Shown piece by piece: positions 45,677-54,635 of a DNA stretch of 64,000 nucleotides. Made by a program: the position numbers and the translations under genes. The number at the start of each line of letters is the position of its first letter. The first letter of the stretch is position 1. Origin of the DNA: CAZFAP01 sp964516325. Its GTDB lineage: Bacteria; Auribacterota; JABMQX01. Location: contig CAZFAP010000004.1 of NCBI GenBank assembly GCA_964516325.1, positions 1 to 64,000 of the forward strand. Reading direction: 5' to 3'. Below the pieces are notes generated by a model, which was not told the DNA's origin, did not search any database, and saw nothing but the letters and a program-made list of their open reading frames with translations.

Positions 45677-48460
45677 ATGAGACATGTTGCGATCGGCGTT
45701 ATCCTTTCTGTCGTTTTGCTTGGTCAAGCTCACGGTTCCGACGTTCCCGAGCAGCTCAAGGTGAGCGTTTCCTGGGGACATGAGGCGACCTCGAGCGCTC
45801 CGTACTTCCTCAGACTCGCGCCCAATGGATTTGAGGTCACCAAGCCGAAGCCCATGCAGCTTGAGCCAACGGATGGCTTCAAGGACGGCGCCTGGCAGGG
45901 CGCGGCAGGCGCCAGCGATGTGGATGGCTGCGAATTCATTTTGGTCTATCCGAAGCAGCCTCCCAATCGCCAGCGAAAAGAGCACGTCATCTGGACGCAC
46001 CTACTGCGCGAAGGCGACCCCGAGGCGGCAAATCGGCTGCGGCAGGATCCCGCGTTCGATCCCGATCTTCTGGTCCTCACGCTGCAAATGAATAGCGAGG
46101 GCACGCGGGGCTTTTCCGTCGCCGTTGACCAGTTGATTTGCAACAGGGCCATCTGGGCGCCCGAGATGGACGTTTTTCTCACGGCTGGCGAGCCGTTGGT
46201 TTCATTCGAGGATCACAAGAAGTCCCTGGAGCCATTCAAGGGGCAGCGCGTGCTCAACCGCGTGCGCAGGGAGCCGGAGGCGACCTACGAGCAGTTCATC
46301 TCCCTCTGGGCGGATATGGGCGATCCGAGAAACGACCATCCCAACCACATCGTCGGCCTGACGTGGGACAGCGCCATTCACAAGTTCGGCATAGACCGCC
46401 TCGCCGGAGTGCGCAGTGACCTGGGCAATCCCGGCCAATTCCGGTTCGCGTTCGATCTCAGCGGGTTCACGTGGAAAGGGCAGAAGCTCGATGACGGGCT
46501 TCCGATTATGACGACCGCGCTCGAAAAGGATGGAATCGCCATTGAAATCGAGCAGTTCGCGTATCCGCTGAATGGACCGCCGCCGGAGCGTCGAGGCGAC
46601 ATCCCAATGGTTCTCCTCCAGAAGGTCAAACTGACAGAATCGCGCGGTGAGCCGCGCATGCTCTCTCTCCCTCTAAACCATCTCCGGCAGTTTCCGAAGG
46701 CGCAGGAAGTCGTCCTCGCCGCGCAGCGGATCGCAGGCAACATTCTGCTCGAGGACAGTAAATCTCACCGGGTGCTCCTGACCATCGAAGGAACCGATGC
46801 CGACGTAAAGCTCCTGGAATCCACCGAGAAAAGAGACGACAGGGCAGAGGTGATTCACCGGAACGTCAACGTCGAGGTTCCGCTTGACCTCGCCGCCCTC
46901 GGCTCACGCGAATTCATCGTGAAACTGCCGTCGCCTGTCGTCGAGCCGGGGGATTGTGAGAGACTCCTGAATCTTGGTTACGCCGTCGCACGCCAGAGCA
47001 CAAGGCGATTCTGGTTGGACTTTCTTTCCCGCGGGGCTCAGTTCCGCGTTCCAGAGAAGGTAGTGAATGACCTGTTCCGAGCCAACCTCTGGCACGCGTT
47101 GCGGCTACCGCGACGACATGGTGGGCGGGAACCCAACGTCCGGATTGACCTGCCCTACTCGAATTTTGCCTACGAGCAGAACGGCGTCCCGTGGCCGGTC
47201 AATCAAGCGGTTTACGTGGATTACATGCTCTATGACCTGCGCGGATACCATGACCTCTCCCTGGAGGAACTCCTTACCATCTATGGCAGCAACCAGCAGC
47301 AGGACGGGCGGATTGTCGGTTTCGCGAACTGGGGCGTTTACACTCCGGCGATGGTCTATTCCTCCGCCAAGCACTGCCTTCTTTCAGGCAGCAGGCACGA
47401 CCTGGAGCAACTCCTTTCTCCGACTCTGAAAGCCGCGGACGGGTGTCTCGCCGAAATGAAGAAGGCTTCTGAAGTCGAAGGGCCGGGTAAGGGACTGGTT
47501 TTGGCGCCGTTGAATGATCTGACGCATGAGGCGAGAGCTTGGTCATTCAATCAAGCCTATTTCTACGCCGGTTTCGACGTGCTGGGGAGGCTGCTACGGC
47601 AAATCGGGCATCCGCGTGCGGAGGAGTTTCGCGGCGCAGCCAGGGCGATGCATGAAGCGACTGATCGCGGCTTTGCCCAGGCCTGCATACGTTCACCGTT
47701 GGTGCAGTTGCGCGATCACACTTGGATTCCATACGTCCCCGCGGACGCGCTCACCCCGCGTCGCCTGATCGAGGTCTGGTATCCGACGGACGTGGACACG
47801 GGACCGCTTCACCTCCCTCGTTTGAAGGCGCTCGATCCGAGTGGTCCCCTCGCCACCTATCTCCTCCACGACCACGAGGACAACCTATATTTCAAGGGCT
47901 GGGGCATGGCGAACGAGCCGGTCTATAACCCGCAGGCGACGGTCTATCTGTTGCGCGACGACCCAAAGGGCGCCAGTCGCGCGTTCTACAGTTATATGGC
48001 GTGCGCCTTCAGCCACACCGTCCTCGAGCCGGTGGAACATCGCTGGGGCTGGGGGCAGTTCTTCGGGCCGCCAAGCACGGACGGCGCCTGGTTTGAGCTG
48101 TATCGCAACATGCTCATTCAAGAGCGAGACGACGACACCGTGCTTCTTTTCGCAGCTACTCCGAGGAGGTGGCTGGAGGATGGCAAGAGAGTCGAAGTCG
48201 AGCGCGCACCCACTTATTACGGAACCCTCTCGGCGACCGTCGAGAGTAGAGCTAACAACGGTAGAATCACGGCAGAGATCAGACCATCCGGTCCCCGCCA
48301 GCCGAAGGCCCTGCTCGTCCGCTTTCGCCATCCTCAAGCAACCCCGATGCGATCCGTCAGTGTCAACGGTCAATCCTGGACGGACTTCGATGTCGAGAAG
48401 GAATGGGTTCGCATCAACAACCCGACAGCGCAGCGGTATCTCATCGAGGTGAATTATTGA
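45677..48460 (+). CDS. Secreted six-hairpin-glycosidase-like protein
   Basis: A 927-residue exported protein; the signal peptide is MRHVAIGVILSVVLLGQAHG. Residues about 30-420 are beta-rich; residues about 430-800 look like an (alpha/alpha)6 toroid with FRANLWHALRLPRR, VYVDYMLYDLRGYHD, LSLEELLTIYGSNQQQDGR and a WGWGQFFGPPSTDG block before a beta end domain. This order is usual for GH families of clan GH-L/M type or related glucosidases, but I cannot name the family. GAGG is eight bases before the ATG at 45677. It lies 36 bases after the GH36-like gene and 16 before the GH39-like gene, clearly one transcript. Confidence 0.55.
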   Translation: MRHVAIGVILSVVLLGQAHGSDVPEQLKVSVSWGHEATSSAPYFLRLAPNGFEVTKPKPMQLEPTDGFKDGAWQGAAGASDVDGCEFILVYPKQPPNRQRKEHVIWTHLLREGDPEAANRLRQDPAFDPDLLVLTLQMNSEGTRGFSVAVDQLICNRAIWAPEMDVFLTAGEPLVSFEDHKKSLEPFKGQRVLNRVRREPEATYEQFISLWADMGDPRNDHPNHIVGLTWDSAIHKFGIDRLAGVRSDLGNPGQFRFAFDLSGFTWKGQKLDDGLPIMTTALEKDGIAIEIEQFAYPLNGPPPERRGDIPMVLLQKVKLTESRGEPRMLSLPLNHLRQFPKAQEVVLAAQRIAGNILLEDSKSHRVLLTIEGTDADVKLLESTEKRDDRAEVIHRNVNVEVPLDLAALGSREFIVKLPSPVVEPGDCERLLNLGYAVARQSTRRFWLDFLSRGAQFRVPEKVVNDLFRANLWHALRLPRRHGGREPNVRIDLPYSNFAYEQNGVPWPVNQAVYVDYMLYDLRGYHDLSLEELLTIYGSNQQQDGRIVGFANWGVYTPAMVYSSAKHCLLSGSRHDLEQLLSPTLKAADGCLAEMKKASEVEGPGKGLVLAPLNDLTHEARAWSFNQAYFYAGFDVLGRLLRQIGHPRAEEFRGAARAMHEATDRGFAQACIRSPLVQLRDHTWIPYVPADALTPRRLIEVWYPTDVDTGPLHLPRLKALDPSGPLATYLLHDHEDNLYFKGWGMANEPVYNPQATVYLLRDDPKGASRAFYSYMACAFSHTVLEPVEHRWGWGQFFGPPSTDGAWFELYRNMLIQERDDDTVLLFAATPRRWLEDGKRVEVERAPTYYGTLSATVESRANNGRITAEIRPSGPRQPKALLVRFRHPQATPMRSVSVNGQSWTDFDVEKEWVRINNPTAQRYLIEVNY

Positions 48461-48476
48461 GAACAGGAGGGACGTT

Positions 48477-49865
48477 ATGAAGCGTGTTATTGGCGTCTTC
48501 TTCATCGCTTTGCTGGGCGTTCAAGCAGTTTGTGCGCAACCGCGTGAGACCTCTATCACAATCTCGTTTGCTGAACGGCTCGGACCGCTCGAGATAGACC
48601 GCATGGCCCTCGGGCAGGGCGGCCTGTCAGAAGAACCGATGTGGGCGGATCGGATTCCGGAGATTCGCGCGCTGCGTCCGTGTCTGATCCGCCTGTTTGT
48701 CCAGGAGTATTTCGACCTTCTTCCCGAGCGCGGTCGCTATCACTTCACGACGCTGGACCGTTCCGTTGACACGATCCTGAAAACCGGCGCCAAGCCGCTC
48801 ATGTGCATTTGCTTCAAACCGCGAGTGCTTTTCCCCGTCGTGAATCAGGATGTTGTTGAGCCGAACGACTACGAGGAATGGGAGCGGCTGGTTTACAACC
48901 TCGTGAAGCATTACCGCGACTCGGGCGCCGCAATTCGCTACTGGGAAATTACGAACGAGCCGGACATCGGCGAGAGCGGCGGTTGCCCCTATCGTTTCCA
49001 ACCGGAGAGCTACGTGCGCTATTACAAGCGGACCGCCGCTGCCATTTTACGAGCGGATCCCGAGGCGCGGGTCGGGGGACCGGCTTTAGCCAGCGTTCGC
49101 TCACCGATATTTCCCGCATTGCTGAGTCTTTGCGACAAGGAGAGTGTGCCCCTCCACTTCGTGTCCTGGCACATTTACAGCAGCGATCCGGGGCAGATTC
49201 GCGAAACCATTCATTACGTCCAGGACCTGCTCAAGAAGTACCCCGGTTTGAAGCCGGAGACGATCCTCGACGAGTGGAACATGGACTTGATGAATCCTCC
49301 GCTCGATGCACGATTCCAACCGTGCTTCATTGCAGAGGTCATCTGGCAGATGAAAGAGGCAGGGCTTGACTACTCGTGCTATTACCACATTCGGGATTAT
49401 CACGTTTCTTATGAACGGTTCGCACCGTTCATGTCGCCGCAGGGAACTGCTTTCATGACGAGGTGGTGGAATCGGATGCCCCAGTTCGATGGCCTGTTCG
49501 ACTACCAGAACAACGTGCGGCCGTCCTACTTCGCGTTCAAGCTGCTTTCTCGTCTCGCCGGCGAACGACTGCGTCTTGCTTCTTCCGACGCGGCCGTCCA
49601 CGGATTCATGACGCACGACGACAAGCTTCAGACCTACAATCTTCTGCTCTGGAATTTCTCAGAATCACCGGCGGACGTGGCACTCTCGCTGGAGAACCTG
49701 CAGAAGAACATGAAGGTGCGGCATCTCGTTCTTGATGCTTTGGCTCCCAGCGCAGACGAGAACGCGCGCCTCCATCTTGAACGCCTCGCGGAACTCAAAA
49801 AAGGAACCCAGCAACTGCGAGTCCACTTCGACCCATATGCCGTAAGGTTCTGGTCGCTCGAGTGA
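48477..49865 (+). CDS. Secreted GH39-like glycosidase
   Basis: A 462-residue exported clan GH-A hydrolase resembling family 39 beta-xylosidases and iduronidase-like enzymes. The signal peptide is MKRVIGVFFIALLGVQAVCA. The barrel has RYWEITNEPD with acid/base Glu161, HFVSWHIYS, and the nucleophile Glu266 in ILDEWNMD; a small beta domain ends the protein. Both catalytic acids are present and correctly spaced. AGGAGGG lies before the ATG, 16 bases after the preceding gene. It is the last gene of the carbohydrate locus. A 210-base gap of unclear content follows. Confidence 0.82.
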   Translation: MKRVIGVFFIALLGVQAVCAQPRETSITISFAERLGPLEIDRMALGQGGLSEEPMWADRIPEIRALRPCLIRLFVQEYFDLLPERGRYHFTTLDRSVDTILKTGAKPLMCICFKPRVLFPVVNQDVVEPNDYEEWERLVYNLVKHYRDSGAAIRYWEITNEPDIGESGGCPYRFQPESYVRYYKRTAAAILRADPEARVGGPALASVRSPIFPALLSLCDKESVPLHFVSWHIYSSDPGQIRETIHYVQDLLKKYPGLKPETILDEWNMDLMNPPLDARFQPCFIAEVIWQMKEAGLDYSCYYHIRDYHVSYERFAPFMSPQGTAFMTRWWNRMPQFDGLFDYQNNVRPSYFAFKLLSRLAGERLRLASSDAAVHGFMTHDDKLQTYNLLLWNFSESPADVALSLENLQKNMKVRHLVLDALAPSADENARLHLERLAELKKGTQQLRVHFDPYAVRFWSLE

Positions 49866-50075
49866 AGAAGTCGAACGGATGAATGGAGGGACCCTGTAAG
49901 ATGCCCGCGTGCCCATGGACGAATCAGGGGCAGGACAGGTCCGAGGGCAAATGTCAACATGCTCGGTTGACAACCCGCGATACTCGTCAACGGTAAGGCG
50001 CCGGTTCACGAACAGCCGATTGGCTCCGACGATGGGGTCGTTCAGGGCCATTTTGGAGACGGAAAGGAGGAGTAA

Positions 50076-50468
50076 GTGGGAGAAGAGATTTTCCAGGTAG
50101 ATGCGTTCACGGACAGAGCCTTTGCAGGGAATCCGGCTGCGGTCTGCATCCTGAAAAAGGCACGCGATGACGACTGGAGGCAGAACGTGGCAAAGGAAAT
50201 GAACCTGTCGGAAACAGCGTTCTTGCGAAGGGGACATGACCATTTCAGTTTACGTTGGTTTACGCCGGTCGTGGAGGTTGAGTGGAAACCCGATGTCCGT
50301 CGGGAGGGCCGGAGTCTTTCTCTTGAGGAAAGTGAGGCGTTATCGCGGAATCTCAGACTCTTCCCGCGCCCTGATCGGGTGGGATCACGCGTAGTCGCCC
50401 GCCGCGGCGCCCGCCCCATTGTGCTTCAAGTAGTAAGCACACTAACTCATAAATCCAGTAACGTATGA
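50076..50468 (+). pseudogene. Truncated PhzF-family isomerase gene
   Basis: Residues 1-69 match the start of PhzF/YddE-type isomerases: FQVDAFTDRAFAGNPAAVC, MNLSETAFL with the catalytic Glu, and LRWFTPVVEV. The family's next block, DLCGHATLA, is missing and the remaining 60 residues are unrelated and Arg-rich; normal length is about 270. AGGAGG lies before the GTG start, so the expression signals survive. The break at about 50283 is followed at 50437 by an A element, so a rearrangement is likely. A short stable product cannot be excluded, but enzyme function is not expected. Confidence 0.75.
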
Positions 50469-50612
50469 ACCCCCGCGGAAGGCGGGGCGGGGGACGCTCT
50501 TTTTGACGGGATCAGGGGATATACAGGATGCCGTAAAGCGGCACCAGACGAATCGGGGTCATCCTGTAAATGCTGTCAAACAGGACGCCATTGAACTTAT
50601 GAACTTCAGCAC
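50437..50612 (+). repeat. MITE-like intergenic element, family A copy 2
   Basis: One of the most complete copies: left end GCACACTAACTCATAAATCC, palindrome CCCCGCGGAAGGCGGGG, CTCTTTTTGACGGGAT, GGGTCATCCTGTAAATG, CTGTCAAACA, and a right end TTATGAACTTCAGCAC that is an imperfect inverted copy of the left. It abuts the stop of the first TPR gene and overlaps the end of the phzF remnant. Confidence 0.7.
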
Positions 50613-51250
50613 TACGTTGCCCCTTCTGGGCCCGTCGTAGGTCTTTGCCCCGTCGAGTTCCCTGCTTCCCGGCGGAGGCTTTCGACCCTCTGCTCTGCTC
50701 TTTGGGCAAGCTTTGTCCCCGGCCAGTTCTGGATGATCTTTGAGAGCGTTGCGATGGCGGCTTCCGTGTCTCGGAGGTTCGTCTCGTAAATGTCCGCAAT
50801 GCGGTTGAGGACAGAAGCGGCCTGCGCCGTGCTGATCGGCAGTGTCAGGCACACCTGCAGTTCAGAGATCGCCCGACGAAAGTCCTTCATTTCCCGGCTG
50901 TAGATATCGGCAATCTCCAATCGCAATCCGAGGTCTTCGGGCTCCTCCTCGAGTGCGAGCCGAAACTCGGAGATTGCCTCCTCGAATTGCCCCTGGGTGG
51001 CCAGCCATTTCGCCCGCGAGTAGTCTTTCTTAGTTTTCCCCTTATCCGGGGCGTAGAGCTTGTTGATGAGGCCGCCCGATACGGCCCCCGCGAGAGGATA
51101 GCAGGTCAGAGCCGCTATGAAGACGAGGATTATGATGGCGAGGAAGAGTCCCCATCCGAACTGCTCCGCGAACAGGATGCGGACGCCGATCAGTGCGACG
51201 ACCAAGGCCAGGACGCTCCCCAGCCAAACGGCTTTCAGCATGCCTCTCAT
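50612..51250 (-). CDS. TPR protein with two N-terminal membrane helices (paralogue 1)
   Basis: A 212-residue protein with two transmembrane helices (residues about 5-60) and a cytosolic TPR region (FEEAISEFRLALEEEPEDLGLRLEIADIY, then further helices to RIADIYETN and NWPGTKLAQRAEQRVESL). It is clearly homologous to the next gene along the whole TPR region, including the identical SVLNRIADIYE and IIQNWPGTK-like ends, so the two arose by tandem duplication. It lies third after pilT on the same strand. A scaffold function at the inner membrane for pilus retraction is an inference from position. Confidence 0.75.
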   Translation of the reverse strand: MRGMLKAVWLGSVLALVVALIGVRILFAEQFGWGLFLAIIILVFIAALTCYPLAGAVSGGLINKLYAPDKGKTKKDYSRAKWLATQGQFEEAISEFRLALEEEPEDLGLRLEIADIYSREMKDFRRAISELQVCLTLPISTAQAASVLNRIADIYETNLRDTEAAIATLSKIIQNWPGTKLAQRAEQRVESLRREAGNSTGQRPTTGPEGAT

Positions 51251-51323
51251 TTCAACACCCGCCTTGAGATTGCGACCGAGTCTGCGGCGTGAGCATATCC
51301 ATCAGAATTCCTTGCCCCGTCAA

Positions 51324-51922
51324 TCACCCGGCGGTTTCGTTGGGGTACTGCATGCTTTCAATCCTCTGCCGTGCCCTCTGAGCGACCTTTGTCCCGGGCC
51401 AGTTCTGGGCTATTTTCCTGAGTGTGGCAAGAGCCGCCTCTTCGTCGCCCAGATTGATCTCGTAGATATCCGCGATGCGGTTCAGAACCGAGGCGCCCTG
51501 CGTCTCGCCCAACCGCACCTTCAGGCACTCTTCCAGCTCCGAAATCGCGCGGCGGTACTCCTTCATGTCCCGGCAAAGAATCTCGGCAATCTCCAGGCGG
51601 AGCATCACGTTCTCGGGGTCCTTTTCCAAGCCTCGCCGGTACTCCTGAATCGCCTCTTCAAATTCCCCCTGCGCCGCGAAGCTTCTTGCGACCGAGTATT
51701 CTCTCGCTATCTTTCCGGCGTGGCGACGAAGCAGATGCTCAAGCAGCCTCTCGCTGAAAAGGGTGGCGAGCGGCGGAGCGATGAACGCAGCAATGATTGC
51801 CCACGAAATGAGGACGACCCACAACGATTCGAAAGCGAAAGGGAGAGTCCGCGAGAAGAAGAGATAGGCAATGATCAGACCTACCCCGATCAGCAGCCGA
51901 ATTCGCTCGCCTCTCTCCATCA

Positions 51923-51923
<1 letters not shown>
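51324..51923 (-). CDS. TPR protein with two N-terminal membrane helices (paralogue 2)
   Basis: A 199-residue paralogue of the preceding entry with two membrane helices (residues about 8-55) and TPR units (GEFEEAIQEYRRGLEKDPENVMLRLEIAEIL). I start it at 51923, where its ATG shares one base with the pilT stop (TGATG), a typical coupling arrangement; a longer frame overlaps pilT fully. The coupling ties its expression to PilT and supports a shared role. No catalytic motif is present. Confidence 0.78.
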
Positions 51924-52975
<1,052 letters not shown>

Positions 52976-53214
52976 CTCTCACCTCATTCCAAAATCGTGA
53001 GTTACGCATGCAACCGCAGTCCCCAAAGGGAACCCTCTGTCACCTCCCATTCGTTCCTGGCGCCTTCGGCGCTCCCTGCGGTAAGTCCCCCCCGCAACTT
53101 GGGCATTAGTGCCCGGCGAAGAAATCTCTTGACGTTGCATGCTCACCATGCTAATTTCGCGATTAGCAAGGACGGCAACTATCGTCGCGAAACACCCAGA
53201 AGGGGGTGGGCCAG

Positions 53215-53562
53215 ATGGGTACACTGGACGTTGACCGTACCTTTCACAAGCACCTGCCGGTGATCATCCAAAGAAAGAGACTCCTTGGAAGGACCTCCCC
53301 GCATAGAGCCTATATTCAGGACATTAACCTCCACGGGGGCCGCCTCTTCACCACCGAGCCGCTCTCTGATAACTGCCATATTTGCATTACTTTTAGGGAT
53401 CCCGATAGCGACACCGACAGGGTTTTGTGCGCCAAGGTAACCAACGCAGAGTGCATCGTCTTCCAGGGCAAACCGGTCTATCACGCTCACATGGAGTTCC
53501 TGAAGCTCACCAAGCACGACGAGGTGATGCTCCAGAACATTTTTTACGCTGGCCGTAAGTAG
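53215..53562 (+). CDS. Small PilZ-like protein
   Basis: A 115-residue cytosolic protein resembling PilZ domains: a basic N-terminal segment (QRKRLLGR), then AYIQDINLHGGRLFT like the D/N-x-S-x-x-G strand with Asn instead of Ser, ICITFRDP and a closing MEFLKL strand. The RxxxR element is not clear, so c-di-GMP binding is uncertain. The ATG at 53215 or an in-frame GTG at 53206 may start it; AGGGGGTGGG lies upstream of the ATG. It is divergent from pilT and its 3' end overlaps hemB by 19 bases in convergent orientation. Confidence 0.5.
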   Translation: MGTLDVDRTFHKHLPVIIQRKRLLGRTSPHRAYIQDINLHGGRLFTTEPLSDNCHICITFRDPDSDTDRVLCAKVTNAECIVFQGKPVYHAHMEFLKLTKHDEVMLQNIFYAGRK

Positions 53563-54533
53563 CTCGCCAGTTCCGCAGCCCAGTAGGAGATGAGGAGGTC
53601 GGCGCCCGCCCTTTTTACGCCGGTTAGTATCTCGACCATGGCGCTCGTCGCGTCAATCCATCCTTTCTGCGCTGCCGCCTTCACCATAGCATATTCGCCG
53701 CTCACATTGTAGGCCGCTATCGGCACGTCGAAACGTTCCTTCGCCCGGCAAATCACGTCCAGGTACGCCAGCGCCGGCTTCACCATTACGATGTCCGCGC
53801 CTTCCTCGATGTCCAGTTCCATCTCCCGCATCGCTTCCCGCCAGTTCGCAATGTCCATCTGATAGGATTTGCGGTCGCCAAACGCGGGAGGGGATTCTGC
53901 GGCGTCGCGAAAGGGACCGTAGAAGGAGGAAGCATATTTTGCTGAGTAAGACATAATTGCGGTCATGGGGAAGTTCTCGTCATCCAGCGCTCTACGAATG
54001 GCGGCGACAGCCCCGTCCATCATCCCGCTCGGCGCCACGATATCGGCGCCCGATGCCGCGTGCGAAACCGCTGTCTTGGCCAGGAGTTCCAACGTGGCGT
54101 CGTTATCCATAGTCGCTCCTTTTCCTTCGCCGCGAACGAGTCCACAGTGGCCGTGACTCATGTATTCGCACAGACACACATCCGTGATGACCACGCTCTC
54201 GACGCCATTGTCCTTTATCTGTCTTACGGCTTTCTGGACGACGCCATCTTTGTTGTACGCCTCCGACGCGCGATCGTCCTTTCTCTTTGGAATGCCGAAA
54301 AGAATGACCGCGGGGATGCCGAGCCGCGCGGCCTCTTTCACGTCTCCGACCACATCACTGAGGGGAATCTGAAAGCAACCCGGCATGGACTCGATTGGCT
54401 GTCTTTCGGAGATTTTCTCCGAGACAAAGACGGGCAGCACAAAATCGCTTGGGGATAGCCGTGTTTCCCGAACCATCCGTCTCAGCTTGTCATTGACCCT
54501 CATCCTTCTCATGCGAACCGTCGGATAACCCAT
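53544..54533 (-). CDS. hemB: Delta-aminolevulinic acid dehydratase (porphobilinogen synthase)
   Basis: A 329-residue cytosolic enzyme that condenses two 5-aminolevulinates to porphobilinogen, the first common step to haem, sirohaem and cobalamin. The zinc-binding cysteines are Cys120, Cys122 and Cys130 (DVCLCEYMSHGHCG), so this is the zinc form. The catalytic lysines are Lys199 in SYSAKYAS and Lys252 in VMVKPALAYLD. GGAGAAGG before the ATG at 54533 decides the start; an upstream in-frame start is 27 residues longer and lacks homology. It could support haem supply for the multihaem cytochromes. Confidence 0.95.
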   Translation of the reverse strand: MGYPTVRMRRMRVNDKLRRMVRETRLSPSDFVLPVFVSEKISERQPIESMPGCFQIPLSDVVGDVKEAARLGIPAVILFGIPKRKDDRASEAYNKDGVVQKAVRQIKDNGVESVVITDVCLCEYMSHGHCGLVRGEGKGATMDNDATLELLAKTAVSHAASGADIVAPSGMMDGAVAAIRRALDDENFPMTAIMSYSAKYASSFYGPFRDAAESPPAFGDRKSYQMDIANWREAMREMELDIEEGADIVMVKPALAYLDVICRAKERFDVPIAAYNVSGEYAMVKAAAQKGWIDATSAMVEILTGVKRAGADLLISYWAAELASYLRPA

Positions 54534-54635
54534 TTTCCTTCTCCCATTGCGTTGGTGGCCATTCAGTTCCGGGCCGCGACCCAAGTCTTGCCAGTCTCTT
54601 CGCTCTTGATGCACGTTGTGTTAGACGCCGCCTGG

